Source: Areca catechu
Taxonomy: Eukaryota > Streptophyta > Magnoliopsida > Arecales > Arecaceae
Direction of reading: 5' to 3'
DNA: 64,000 bases
Assembly: GCA_021397845.1 (NCBI GenBank)
Contig: CM038053.1
Location: 113,993,825-114,057,824, forward strand
A program made the position numbers and the translations under genes. The stretch's first letter is position 1. Each line of letters opens with the position of its first letter. Of the stretch, positions 1-11,398 are shown piece by piece. The notes beneath the pieces are model-generated. The model was not told the origin of the DNA and made no database searches. It was given only the letters and a program-made list of their open reading frames with translations.

Positions 1-1160
1 AGGTTTATGAAATCTAATACAATTTGCATAAGCCATTTTGGGTTTAAATTGGGTTAGCTGACTAGTTGGGTCCTTAAATGGGTTAGACCTAAGTTTAGTT
101 AAACCAGATAACAAGAAGATTAAACAAAAGTTGTTTAAGGCCCTTCTTTAGAACTATCTAATAGTTAGATTTGTTGATCTGTTCATCCAAAATGGATCCA
201 ATTAGTGGCTCAGTGGATGCCCGAGTCTTTAGGCTAGTCTGATCGAGTCTGGTAAACCGACTGGTGTCGAGGTAGGTTTGGCATTGTGATCATGGTTGTA
301 TGAGGCTACCTCTTTCCTGGCCAACATGGTTGGTGTCTAGGAAAGATGGTTAATGGCGGATATTCATCCATGATCTCACCTACCTGGCTTGTTGAGTCGA
401 CCAGAACTGATTGGAAAAGCTTAATGACTCGAGTTAACCCATGTCACCCAGGTTGATCGGTCTAACTGATCTATAGGTGCCCATGGATCATTTGTTGATT
501 TATTTCAACCCTCCTGGAATCTGATTGATTCAGTGGGAGGATGATCCATGTTCTTGTCTTTTCTTCTATCATAATTAAAAATCCTCTATAATTATTCGGT
601 CCTTAAAAAGACTAAGTCAAGGAGTTGACAGTGTCTTAGCCTTCCATTAAGTTTGATAGAAATGTGTCCACTAGCTTGGTGTGCATCGACAGTTCCAAAG
701 AATGGGTGTACATCCAGCGACTGGAATTTCTATCTGATCGATGATGGTTTAGTGCAACCTCCTTAACGGGACCAGGTGGGCCGGCCAAAGTCGGGCTTGG
801 TCTTTAGTTAGCTGGAAGCATTGGATTTGTCATTTTAATGGTTGGACCTAACCAAAGACCTGCAATAGGAGGCCCCAAGGCCGATTGTGGTGTTCTCTGG
901 GGCAAAATGAAATATTGAAAATTGTTTAGGGAAACAATTGGTTTACGAACCTACCTTTAGGCTCGTATGGGTGAGCTGGCCAAAGTCGGGCTCATGCGTG
1001 GCCTATTGGATTTCAGTACCCACTTGAAAAAGTGTTTTCACGGATTGGAGTTAGAGGCTACCAATCTGAAAAATTAGTGAGAAAAACCTTTAAACTAAAG
1101 TCCAAGTCTTTTGATTAAATTATTAATTCATACACTAATTTGGTTTTATTTTCTTTTTAG
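1..1160 (+). other. Untranslated leader of copia element A
   Basis: This 1.16 kb stretch has no credible ORF and ends directly at gag. At 322-344 it has a block with CTGGCCAA followed by GGTGTCTAGGA. The same block recurs in the leaders of copia B (about 42430-42540) and gypsy C (about 60570-60600). A long leader between primer site and gag is usual for plant copia elements and would hold packaging and dimerisation signals, but none can be assigned here. Confidence 0.7.
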
Positions 1161-2062
1161 ATATCTTCCAATTTATCACTCCGGTCACTTCTCGACAACG
1201 AGAAGTTAAAGGGTCACAACTTCGATAGTTGGTATCGAAGATTGAGAATCGTTCTGGAGCATGAACGGATCCTCTATGTGATAACGGATCTGGCACCTAA
1301 AATCCCTCCTGCTAATGCACGGAGTGCGGTCAGAGACGCTTATCTGAAGTGGGTCTTTGATCGGACTACTGTTCGATGCATTATGTTAGTGGCGATGAAC
1401 AACGAGTTCAGTGGCAAATTCGAGGAGGCCCAACCTGATGAAATCCTTCAAAAGTTGAAGGAATCCTTCGGCACCCTGGATGATGTAGAATGGTATAAAG
1501 TGTCTTGTTGCATCTACAATTTCAAGATGCCGAATGGTGGTTCAAACACTGATCATGTATTGTACATGATCGAGCTGATTGAAAAACTGGGCAAACTCGG
1601 ATGCCCCTTGCACGAGCAGCTCGGCAAGGATGCGATCCTGAATTCTCTTCCCTCCTCCTATCTTGATTTTCTCGATCATTATAGAATGAATAAGCCTGCA
1701 GTCAACTACCATGGTCTTTTAGGGTTGCTGTAGACTTTCGAGAAAGACCACCAACTGAATAAGGGGGTAGTAAATTTGTGGGAGGTAGTAGAGGTCGTCG
1801 TCCCTTTAAGAAAGGGAAGAAGAAAATAAATAAAAAGGGAAAGAAGGTGCAGAATGCTCCAGGCCCTAGTCAGACTAGGAAGTATAAGGCTAATCAGTCT
1901 TTTGCAGAGTATTTCTACTGCAAGAAGAAGGGACACTGGAAGAGGAACTGTCCTCTTTATATTGCGTCCCTTGATCCGAACAGGCCGAGGAAGCAGAAGT
2001 CTGCTGAACAAGGTATTTATATGATAAAACCTTGTAATTATACTATTGTTGATACTGCTAAC
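1161..2062 (+). pseudogene. gag: Copia gag pseudogene (element A)
   Basis: Encodes the capsid and nucleocapsid region of a copia polyprotein. The reading frame starts at 1161, where the expected ATG has become ATA; element B has ATG at the same place (43166). The frame then runs through the gag domain (LRIVLEHERILYVITDL near 1242) to a TAG at 1731 that replaces a Gln codon. A frameshift follows, and the rest is read at 1778-2062. It contains a basic stretch and a CCHC zinc knuckle (FYCKKKGHWKRNC) whose first Cys is changed to Tyr. The next stop (2063) sits just before protease. Lost start, stop and frameshift make it non-functional. Confidence 0.88.
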
Positions 2063-5000
2063 TAGTTATTGGATACTGGTAGTCCAATTCACGTTTGTAA
2101 TTCATTACAGGGACTTCAAGTTAGCAGAAGATTTGAAGATGGAGAACAGTTTCTGAGCGTCGAAATGGAAATCGTGTTCTAGTACTGGCGGTCAGAGTCC
2201 TGCATCTTGTCTTTGAGTCTTGTATTATCGAACTAGTCAACTGTCACTATTGTCCTAGTTTCAATATGAGCATAATCTCTGTAGGCCTTTTGGCCAATTG
2301 TGGTTTTGAACTATCAGTAAAAGGATATTTTTGCAATGTTATTTTGAATAACTCTGTTATATTGAAAGCTAGATTAAATAATGGCATATATGTACTATCA
2401 AGGCCTGTTAGTATAATGTACACTTCTAGCAAATGCCCAAGGTTAGATAATGTCAACAATTTGTATCTTTGGCACTATAGGCTAGGTCATATTAACCAAA
2501 ATAGGATAAACAAGATGCGAGGAGATGGACTCCTCGAGGTCAGTGATTTTGAATCACTGCCCACTTGTGAATCCTGTTTACTTGGTAAAATGACCAAGTC
2601 ACCTTTTACTGGAAAAGGTGAACGAGCTACAGAACTTCTAAGTCTAATATATACTGATGTATGTGGACCGATGACAGTTAGTGCCAGAGGAGGATACAAA
2701 TATTTCATTACTTTTACAGATAACTTTTCAAAGTTCGGTTATGTCTTCTTAATGAGACATAAGTCTGAGTCGTTTGAAATGTTCAAACGATACCGTAATG
2801 AAGTAGAAAAGCAAACTGGAAAAAGTATTAAAACCCTTTGATCTGATCGAGGTGGTGAATACTTATCTGGTGATTTTTTGACATATCTTGAGGAGAATGG
2901 AATTCTCTCTCAATGGACTCCTCCAGGAACACCACAGTTGAATGGTGTGTCCGAAAGGAGGAATCGAACCTTGTTGGACATGGTTCGATCCATGTTGGGC
3001 TTTGCAACTCTGTCGCTATCCTTTTGGGGATATGTGCTTCAGACAGCCTGTTACTTGTTAAATGATGTTCCAAGTAAATATGTTGTCTCCACTCCGTATG
3101 AGATGTGGAATGGACGTAAACCCTCAATCTCACACCTTCGGGTCTGGGGTTGTCTGGCTTACGTAAAATGTTTAGACTCAGACAAACTTGGTCCAAGGTC
3201 TGATCGGTGTTTATTTATTGGTTATCCTAAGGAAACCAAAGGGTATTTCTTCTACTTGGAGAATGAACAAAATGTGTTCGTTGCTCTTAGAGCTATCTTT
3301 TTGGAAAAGGAGTTCCTTGGAGAAGGAACTATAGCCTCTAAGATTGAACTTGATGAAGTTCATCCAAAAGAAGAACCTGCACACTCTAAGGACATCGTAG
3401 AACCGGCTGTGATTGAATCACACCCAGAACCCATTAGGATATCTGGTAGAATACCGTGTCAGCCGGATAGATACTACGGTTTCTTGGTCCAGGATGGCGA
3501 TCCTATTGAGCTCGATGAGAACAATGAGGATCCGATCACCTATATGGATGCACTTCAGAGATCAGACTCTGAGGCATGGCTTGGAGCCATGCGATCCGAA
3601 ATGGAGTCCATGGAAATCAACAATGTTTGGACATTGGTTGATCCGCCTGAAGGAATAAAACCCATTGGGTGTAAATGGATCTTCAAGAGGAAAAGGGGCA
3701 CAGATGGGAAGGTAGAGACCTATAAAGCCCGTCTGGTTGCCAAGGGGTATCGTCAGTGATATGGTATCGATTATGACGAGACTTTCTCCCCTGTGGCAAT
3801 GCTAAAGTCCATTCGGATCATGCATGCTTTGGTAGCATATTTTGATTACGAAATCTGGAAGATGGATGTCCGAACCACTTTCCTAAATGAGGAGCTGGAA
3901 GAGGAGGTGTATATGATACAGCCTGAAGGGTTTACATCCATAGATGAATCAAAAGTATGCAAGTTGCAGAGGTCCATCTATGGACTCAAGCAAGCATCTC
4001 GAAGTTGGAACTTACGGTTTGATAGGCGTATCAAATCGTATGGCTTCATTAGGAACGGAGAAGAATCGTGCATCTATAAATGGGTTAATTGTTCTGTGAT
4101 TGTATTCCTAGTACTATATGTTGACGACATTCTCTTAATCGAGAATGATGTCGCAGCATTATAAGGAATAAAGGTCTGGTTATCATCTCAGTTCTCCATG
4201 AAAGACTTGTGTGAAGCTTCTTACATACTAGGTATGAAGATCTATAGAGATAGATCTAAGAAGCTTTTGGGATTGTCCCAGTCTATGTACATTGACACCA
4301 TGCTGAAACGGTTCAGCATGGAAAATTCCAAGAAAAGCTATCTCCCGATTGGTTCTGGAATTACTCCTTCCAAGAAGGATTGTGCGACAAATCCTGAGGA
4401 AAGAGAATGCATGAGTAGAGTTCCTTATGCTTCTGCAGTAGGCTCTATCATGTATGCTATGACTTGTACTAGACCAGACATGGCATACTCACTAGAAGTA
4501 GTGAGCAGATACCAATCTGACCTAGGTGAGGTGCATTGGAAGGTGGTTAAGTCCATCCTTAAGTATTTGAGAAATACTAAAGATCAATGTCTGATTTATG
4601 GAGAACCTGACTTGAAACTTGTGGGGTACTCTAACTCTAGTTTCCAGTCGGATAGAGATGATAGCAAGAGTATGTCAGGGTTTGTAATTACCCTGAATGG
4701 AGGAGCGATCTGCTAGAAAAGTTCCAAGCAGGCAACTATTGCAGACTCGGTATGCGAAGTAGAATACATTGCAGCATCAGATGCAGCAAAGGAAGCTGTG
4801 TGGTTGCGGAAGTTCCTTGGAGAGCTAGGGGTGGCACCTTCCCTAGATGGTCCTGTTCCGGTGTATTGTGACAGCACTGGAGCCATTGCTAAAGCTAAGG
4901 AGCCTAAACCTCATTACCGCACCAAGCACATACTGCGGCGCTACGACCACGTATGAGAGATCGTAGAACGAGGCGACATCAATCTTCTGAAGATCGATGG

Positions 5001-5103
5001 AAAAGAAAATCTGGCTGACCCCTTCACTAAAGCCCTCGGAATAAAAGAGTTCGACTATTGTAAATGGGAAATGGGTATTAGATACTCTTCTGATTGGCTT
5101 TAA
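2063..5103 (+). pseudogene. pol: Copia pol pseudogene: PR-IN-RT-RNase H (element A)
   Basis: Encodes the enzymes that copy and insert the element. Protease has its active triad (LLDTGSPIHVC at about 2066-2098). After a frameshift, one frame from 2266 to 5103 carries the HHCC zinc region (WHYRLGH ... CESC), the integrase core with all three acidic sites (TDVCG, SDRGGEY, NGVSERRN), RT with YVDD near 4120, and RNase H. That frame is cut only by five in-frame stops, at 2839, 3757, 4162, 4714 and 4954, plus the proper stop at 5101. Each internal stop is one transition from a codon kept in related copies (CGA to TGA, CAA to TAA, TGG to TAG), as expected from decay of methylated cytosines. Long identity to copia pol makes the call secure. 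Confidence 0.93.
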
Positions 5104-5116
5104 TACAAGTGGGAGT
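5104..5116 (+). other. Polypurine tract of element A
   Basis: The tract ACAAGTGGGAGT lies between the pol stop and the TGTTGGGAATTG start of the 3' LTR. It primes plus-strand DNA synthesis in copia elements. The same AAGTGGGAGT core stands before the 3' LTR of element B. Confidence 0.75.
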
Positions 5117-7376
5117 TGTTGGGAATTGTGTCCCAAAGACAATCCCTGGGTTGTGGGCAGTTGAGCTCAGTATTGTACTCTCTATTTGAATTAATAAAAT
5201 ATTATTTTTGGTAGCTCATCATATATTGTATTTCCCCAAAATGAACTCTTTCTATGTGATAAAGTCCTTAGGACTACACTGACTTTGATATAGAGAGGAT
5301 GTATCGAGTGATCCTTAAACCTTGTTCAGAACCAAAGGATATATTTTACTGGACGGCAATATATCAAGTATAGGTTGTTGTAGTTCATATCGTTTGGTTG
5401 TCCTTTGACCAAATGAGTGTGGTGACATTGATGTGATCTGCAAGTAGAATATGTGATATCTTATTGAACGTGACTCGTGCAGCCCCTTTCTGCCAAAGGG
5501 ATACTCATGATTGGATATAGAAATATGTGTCCCTCTGACCTGAGGTCATCATGGTAGCTTGCAAGCAACTCCCGTGCTTTGGTGCCGGACTACCCGGATT
5601 TTTAATTCGGTGATGGAAGGTTTCTGGGTACAGGCAAGTACTTGTGGAGCAGTGATGGACCAAGATGGAATTGACCTGTCCAAAAGTTTGGATTGATGTC
5701 TTACAGTATCTCAATTTAGCAAATCCTCGGGCGTGGTAGTCCTAGTGAGGAGTCACTGGGCTTGCGAGGTTGAGACACGTAGTCGACTGACTCAGTCTGG
5801 GTTGGCAGCCCAATCTCAGTCATCCTGAGCATTAGAGGTCAAAGGAATGAATTATACGGTAACCATATGACAGAGGTTCGATAGTTTGCTCCCGCATCTT
5901 CGATCTATTCAGACGCCGGGACCCATTGCTAGATGGTTTCCTGTGCTGATACTAGAATTGTTCTATTGCTACCGTTTAGGTTCGAACCTATGAGGTCACA
6001 CGCCACAGAGGATTACTCTCTGATCCGGATATCGATTATGATTAAGAATCGTCTCGATTTTATGGTCATGGTATTTTAGATCACTCTTTTTCCTATCTTG
6101 CCCTTGTCTGTGTCAACCAAAAATTATTCCGGGCTGACCAGGACTGAACCAGGTTTTTACTGAATTAGTTTTGAACTGATTCAGAGTTCGTTTTGGCCTT
6201 CAATTGGTTGTGAACCAATTTTGAAATTCCTTGACCAAATTCATTGGTTTGGACCAGTTGGTTTAAAAGGAAATTGGACTGAACGGTGTTCCCTCTCCAC
6301 GTCACCGTTACACAGTAATTTGCTGATTTTTGCTGGGAGGAATTTCTTGCATCCGTTGAAGGCCAAACACCCGAAGTCGAACCCGCTGGGCATCTCTTCT
6401 CCTCCCTCCACCCGTCCTTTTAAACCTTGTTTAATGTCTAATTAAATTGGATCAATTGCAGCCGGTGCCTTCTGGCTTCCCAGCCTCTCCAAATTCCTCT
6501 CCCTGCAGCCTATAAAAACCTGCAAACCCCCCCTATTTCGGTGGTTAGTTTTTTCCGTGAGAAGAAAAGAAAACACTTAGTAAATTCTTATGAGAGGTTG
6601 AAATCTGGGTCTTTGAGGCTTGATCCATTCTCCCATCTAGTATTCTTTTTGGGGTGGGTTTAGGAGTGTGTGAGAGATAGAAAACACATTCTTTCAAGTG
6701 CTCAAACCAGCACTGCAGCAAAGGAGTATTGCTGCAGTCCACTATGGCCACGAATCATCTTCCAGCGGCTAGCATCGTGTGTGGAGAGAGATCCGAGAGC
6801 CCCGGGCATGTCTCCCCTCTAGAGGGAGTACTCTTCTACTCCTGGGAGCAAGCCACGCAAGCCGGGATCGCCGCTGCTGCTCCAAACGTGAAGCAAAAGA
6901 GTGTTGTCCAGATTCTGTAGCAAATTTTAGCAGCAGACTTTGGCGATTTTCTACATTTGTTTTAGCTTGTTTTGCTTGCAGATATCGGTGCCAAATCGAA
7001 GAGCGCTTTTCTAACTTGCTGCTGCTCAAATTTGGGAGCAAACGGAGGTCCGGAAGGTGGTGTTCCGACACCATTTTTCAAGCCAAAAACAGAGCTCTTT
7101 TCAGCCCAAGGAAGAAGAAGGCTGGAATAGTTTTATTCCAGCTATTCCAACTTTATCCCAAAGTTATTCCAGCCAGAATAAGGTATGAAAAAATTGTTTT
7201 TTAATCATGCATGAATATAATTTTTAATTCAAATATTTTGCAAATATTTTATATCATCATACATGCCTTTATGCAACTAGAATAGATTAGATTCTAGGCG
7301 GAGCAGATTTTCGCTGCGAGAATTTTAAAAAAAGTTTTAAAATCCATTCTGCTCCCATTGCTGTTTGCATGCTTAG
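5117..7376 (+). repeat. 3' LTR of copia element A
   Basis: Begins TGTTGGGAATTGTGTCCC right after the purine tract. A region near 5985-6060 (GAACCTATGAGGTCACAC, ATTAAGAATCG) recurs in the LTR fragment at 8297-8947. A TATA box lies at 6511 and the downstream part would be R and U5. The right end is an estimate: the next clearly different sequence starts at about 7377-7400, and no 5' LTR is in the window to fix it. ORFs inside, such as 6779-7204, are not genes. Confidence 0.65.
6511..6518 (+). promoter_or_regulatory. Probable TATA box of LTR A
   Basis: TATAAAAA follows a C-rich stretch, about 1.4 kb into the LTR, the usual place for the retroelement promoter. Confidence 0.5.
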
Positions 7377-8296
7377 TGTTGGATCATGTCAAACCACCTG
7401 CATCATTTTTCTTTCAGTGTCGACACTTGCAGCCTGACAGCTCTAACGAATCTATTTTTCTGGCTTGCAGAACTTGCTTTTCAAGCTCCAATGGCTATTT
7501 CCGAGGTTCCAACGGTCACAAACCATTTTTGGAAGGTTCTTAGTGTATTTAACCTCCACCAACTTCATTTTAAAGACAAGGATGTGTATTGAAGTGCATT
7601 CAAGTCCACTCAAAAGCCAAAAAGCCTATATTCTTTCAAATACTTCACATCAAAAGCCTCTTATATTTTGATTCATTGAAAAGCCTATAAGCTCATCCTT
7701 ACTTCATTCCAAAAGAGGCACTTTGAAGGAGATTCCAAGGAAGAGTGAAGACAAAACATCAACTTGAGCTTCAAAGATTTCATTCTACTCTTGAAGAGAG
7801 TTTGTTTTAGTTTTAAAATTGTATATCTATTTTTTCATTGTGATTTGACCTTGCTTTCAAGGGTGTCTTGAAAGAAGGTTATTGTGGTTTGTTGGTAAGC
7901 CAAAGGGATAAAACCAACTAGGGTTAACTTGTGAGCCCAAGACAAAACAAGTGTTAAGGTTTGTTGGTAAGCGTAAGTGATAAAATCAACTTAGGTTTTG
8001 ACTTGTGAGCCTTGTGAAAAACAAGTCAACTATAATCTTATTTGGATTATAGTGAAATTCCCAAGGGTGGCTTGGGGAGTGGATGTAGGTGCTAGGTTTG
8101 CACCGAACCACTATAAACCTTGTGTTTGTGTGTGATTGCTCTCTTCCTCTCTTGCTCTTTGATTATTGCTACCGCTTTAAATATCTTGCATTGAATTCAT
8201 CATTGTTCACTAGCACCACTAGTCCCTCTCATTATTGTGTTAATTTTTAAAAGACCCAATTCACCCCCTCCTCTTGGGCTCCATTTATGGGCAACA
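7377..8296 (+). repeat. Truncated Sirevirus-type LTR (third subfamily)
   Basis: The right end CACCCCCTCCTCTTGGGC ... GGGCAACA matches the LTR ends of elements F1 and H. Upstream are the shared landmarks: a GTGTCGACACTTG palindrome at about 7414, repeated 'ggtaagcc ... aaaacaagt' units, and GTGGATGTAGGTGC ... CACCGAACCACTATA before the end. The sequence is clearly diverged from F1/H and G, so it is a separate subfamily. The left boundary is only approximate; the 5' part of this LTR is absent, perhaps displaced by insertion of element A. Confidence 0.7.
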
Positions 8297-8947
8297 ATAT
8301 CTTCAACCTATCCGGATGTCAGGTATCATTGCTAGATGAGGACTTTGACTGGTAATGAAAATGTTCCATGCTTCAGCTTAGTGTTCGAACCTAGGGGTCA
8401 CACACCATAGGAGATTTCTATCTGATCTTAAGGCTGATCGATGATTAAGAATCGTTTGCCATCACCCGAGGTCAATATGATTGACTTTGTTCCAAGTGTC
8501 GACACTTGATATTTTGCTTGAGTCGACACTTGGGGAAGTGTCGACACTTTATGATTTTCGTGAGTTGACACTTTGTATGACAATCAAAATTCTGGAAAGA
8601 ATTTTTGGAAAGTTTTTTAGGCAAGTTTTGACCTGGTTTGAATTTCGAATTCAAACCATTTTTGGCTCCACACTTTCATGGAATGATTGTCATTCCTTCT
8701 TAAAGTGTTTAGACCCATTTGGTATGGCCTTGATCCTCTCCCCCTTTCTCTCCCCCTCTCTCCTTCCTCTTTCTCCCTCTCATGGCTGCCCCTATAAATG
8801 AAGGTCATTGTAGTGGCTGCTGATGGTTACAAGAGAGACAACAACAAGCAAAAAGAAAGAGAAGGGTTTGTGAGGTCTAGGAATTAGGTATGAGAAACCT
8901 AGCATTCAAGCTAGGTCTTGGAAAGAGAGTCTCTTGGAAAAGGGTTC
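8297..8947 (+). repeat. Copia-type LTR fragment with palindrome cluster
   Basis: Positions 8300-8480 resemble the U3 of LTR A (GAACCTAGGGGTCACACACC, GATTAAGAATCG). At 8495-8575 there are three or four GTGTCGACAC-type palindromes, otherwise a mark of the Sirevirus elements in this window. A TATA box (TATAAAT at 8793) follows a CT-rich tract. The fragment stops where an antisense Sirevirus LTR begins at 8948. Confidence 0.6.
8793..8799 (+). promoter_or_regulatory. Probable TATA box in LTR fragment
   Basis: TATAAAT after a long CT-rich run (8733-8782), in a U3/R context. Confidence 0.4.
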
Positions 8948-10297
8948 TGTTGCCCAGGTGGCTTTTCCAAGGGGGGTGAATTGGGAATTTAAATAATTAA
9001 GCAGATAATGTGCTCTTGAAAATCCCTTTTAGAGTGTTAGGTACTGTGACAAAGTAACTAATTGTAGAAGCTAAATAAAATCAAAGAAGCGCACACAAAC
9101 ACACAAAAATTATAGTGGTTCGGAGCAACCCAGCTCCTACGTCCACTACCCAAGATTACACTTGGGATTTCTACTATATTCACACCCGAATACAGTAGGA
9201 TTGTTTTACAGGTCACAATCCAAAACCTTTGGTTTTACCGGGATCACCAAAGAAACCTTACACCCTTTGGTTTAAAAATAGGAGCACCAAAGAAACCCAA
9301 CTTGGTTTTAACACAAGGTCACCAAAAATGTAACACTTGGTTTTTAATAAAGGCTCACCAAGAACCTATTTGGATTTTCAACTAGGCTCACCAATAACCC
9401 AACAATTCAAGAATGAATTGAAAGTAAATGCAACAATAAATGATAAACTAGATTTTGTCTAGTGGTTGCCGATGCAACTTGAGAGAAGCCCACTTCAATG
9501 CACTTCAATGTCTTCTATTGCATCTTTGCAAAGTACTTCAAGCTTCAGACGAGAGTTGGTGAAGACATGAAATTTTTTCTTGAATGCTCTTAGTGCTATC
9601 TTTCTTGTTGGTAGGTTAGATCTTCAATGAAGCATTAAAAATTTGAGGAACTTTTCTATCTCTTACTTTAAAGAACTTCAAATCTCTCAAAATATTGGTC
9701 TTCCATCATTCCAAGGCAGCTTTGGTTGTTGCAAATAATTGGGATGTTACATTTGACTGTTGGAGCACTTTTCGCATTCAAAAAAGAATTCTAGAACTAG
9801 CCATTGTGTACTTGGAAACGATACTCGAGTCGGCTCAGATTCTTTGAGTCGGCTCGAATCCATCGAGTCGTACGGTTGAGTCACCATTTCTTTAGCAAGG
9901 TCGGCTTTTTGTCTCGGTTGCAAAAAACACACTTTGGACGAGTTGGCTCACATCCATTCAGGTTGGGTCGAACTTCTATCATTGAAATCATTGAGCTTGA
10001 GGAGTCGGCTCGCTTCTACTTGGATCGACTCTTCGTCTCAAAATCAGGAATCTTTACTCTAGAGGAGTCGACTCGTTGCAGTTCGGGTCGGCTCGCTTCT
10101 CAAGTCTTCAAAATTTATTCTAGTAGAATCAGCTCATTCTTGTTGGGGTCGACTCACCTGGCTGTTCTCAGAAAATATCAGAAATGGACTTTAGACAAGT
10201 CGGCTCAGTTTTACTTGAGTCGGCTCGAATTTACTTGAGTCGACTCGGGTTCCCTTGAGTCGGCTCAGATGTTGCATGCCAGAATCCTCAGCGCGTG
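8948..10297 (-). repeat. Antisense Sirevirus LTR fragment, G subfamily
   Basis: Starts TGTTGCCCAGGTGG followed by AGGGGGGTGAATTG, the reverse complement of the LTR end seen in element G (27075 and 36749). It stays colinear with the G LTRs up to 10297, including the CGAGTCGGCTCG-rich part, and is then cut off by the D LTR. The first 75% of a G LTR (read from its 3' end) is present; the rest is missing. Confidence 0.8.
9825..10275. repeat. Cluster of GAGTCGGCTCG palindromic motifs
   Basis: Ten or more copies of (C)GAGTCGGCTC(G) or GAGTCGACTC occur at irregular 20-60 base spacing. GAGTCGACTC is a perfect palindrome and the GGC form differs by one base. Equivalent clusters stand in both LTRs of element G. 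Confidence 0.8.
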
Positions 10298-11315
10298 TGA
10301 TGGTGATCCAGGACAGGTCCAGGTTCTTTTCTATTTTTCTTATTTATCAGATTTTTTATTTTTCCTATTCCAGCTATTCCAGCTATTCGCACCATTCCAT
10401 CTTTATCCCGATCTTATTCCTATGTTATTCCATCTTCTCCCGTGAGTTATAAAAAATCTCCCAAAACCCTTTGGGCTGGCCCCTTGCTGCTCTTAGAAGC
10501 CCAACACGCCTCCCTAGGCATCCTTGGAGTGTTGACCAAGTCAAGAGAGGAGGAAAGAGTTTTTAGGGATTTTTTTCTACCAAGCTTTCCTTATTTTTCT
10601 AGCTAGAGTTGGATGGGGATTCAAACTCCTATGTAATGTCACTTTTAACCTAACTTAGGAGCCAAGACTATGAGTCTATTTAAAGGACCCTAGTCTCTTG
10701 TATAAGATCTAATATTAATATATGAAATATACTTGAGTTTTCTACAATTGCTTTGTGCTACCCTGCTTTGTGCTGAAGGGTTTTTGGTGTCTTCTTCTTC
10801 CCGGTGTTGCAACTGCCTCCAACCTTCATCCAAGCTTTCTCCCATGCCCTTGCTGCCTTGTTTCTGTATTTTCTTATGTTTCCAACCATGCTTTCTCTCC
10901 CTTGATGGTTGTTTGCAGGTCCCCAAGTTCCTACGAATCCAACGACTCCAACCTGGTCGCAATCGAACCACCGAGTAGAAAGCCGGGAATCCACGAGTCT
11001 CTGGCTCGATTTTCAGGTTGCATCCATCAAGGAAGAGTGATCTCTTTGCTGCGATCTTTACCAGGCACTTCAGACGTTGCCAGGTACACTCCCTCTACCA
11101 CCAGTAGTTTTATTGTAGGAGAACTAGCCCTAACTGAGACTTCTCAGCCCCGGCGATCCCTCTTTATTGCTTTCTAGGCCCAAATCTACATGCATAGCTT
11201 TTTAAATTCATATAAAACTATCTACATTATATTTTGATCTAAAATTTGGGATTTAACAACCTCATCCAACCCCTAAATATAAAAAAATAATTGCATGCAT
11301 ATTAGTCCCGCATCA
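10298..11315 (+). repeat. Left LTR of element D
   Basis: Starts TGATGGTGATCCAGGACAGG and ends AGTCCCGCATCA, directly before the primer site. A TATA-like TATAAAAA is at 10448. The block after it (CTTTGGGCTGGCCCC ... GGAGTGTTGACCAAGTCAAG) is also in the LTRs of C. ORFs inside (for example 10755-11177) recur only as repeat sequence. Confidence 0.85.
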
Positions 11316-11398
11316 TCTGGTATCAAAGCAAGTTGTGGATTAGGGTGTGCTCTATTTTTCGAACTCGATGGAGTCGAGTTCTTCACGATCGAGGAGAA
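11316..11398 (+). other. Interior of element D: primer site to purine tract
   Basis: Holds TGGTATCAAAGC (11318-11329), near-complementary to initiator tRNA-Met, then CTCGATGGAGTCGAG and GAGGAGAA before the right LTR. No gag or pol remains. Confidence 0.8.

Larger units (their letters stand above)
1..7376 (+). mobile_element. Ty1/copia LTR retrotransposon A (5' LTR outside window)
   Basis: The order leader, gag, protease, integrase, reverse transcriptase, RNase H, purine tract and 3' LTR is visible on the plus strand, which is the Ty1/copia order. The window opens inside the untranslated leader, so no 5' LTR or primer site is seen. The pol ends with the copia-typical ...SDWL stop, and the LTR starts 14 bases later. 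The right edge of the LTR is not certain because no TSD can be tested. The element is dead: gag and pol carry several stops and frameshifts. Confidence 0.9.

Noticed and set aside
2828..3196. 122-codon antisense ORF inside pol of A
   Set aside because: Shadow of the integrase frame, which is clearly coding on the plus strand.
6779..7204. 141-codon ORF in LTR A
   Set aside because: It lies in the R/U5 part of an LTR, overlaps an antisense ORF of similar length and has no recognisable domain.
9825..10275. CRISPR-like look of repeated short palindromes
   Set aside because: Spacing is irregular, motifs are degenerate and all sit inside plant LTRs; no cas-like gene.
10755..11177. 140-codon ORF and overlapping ORFs
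   Set aside because: LTR sequence; the D right LTR and C LTR copies have different frames and breaks.
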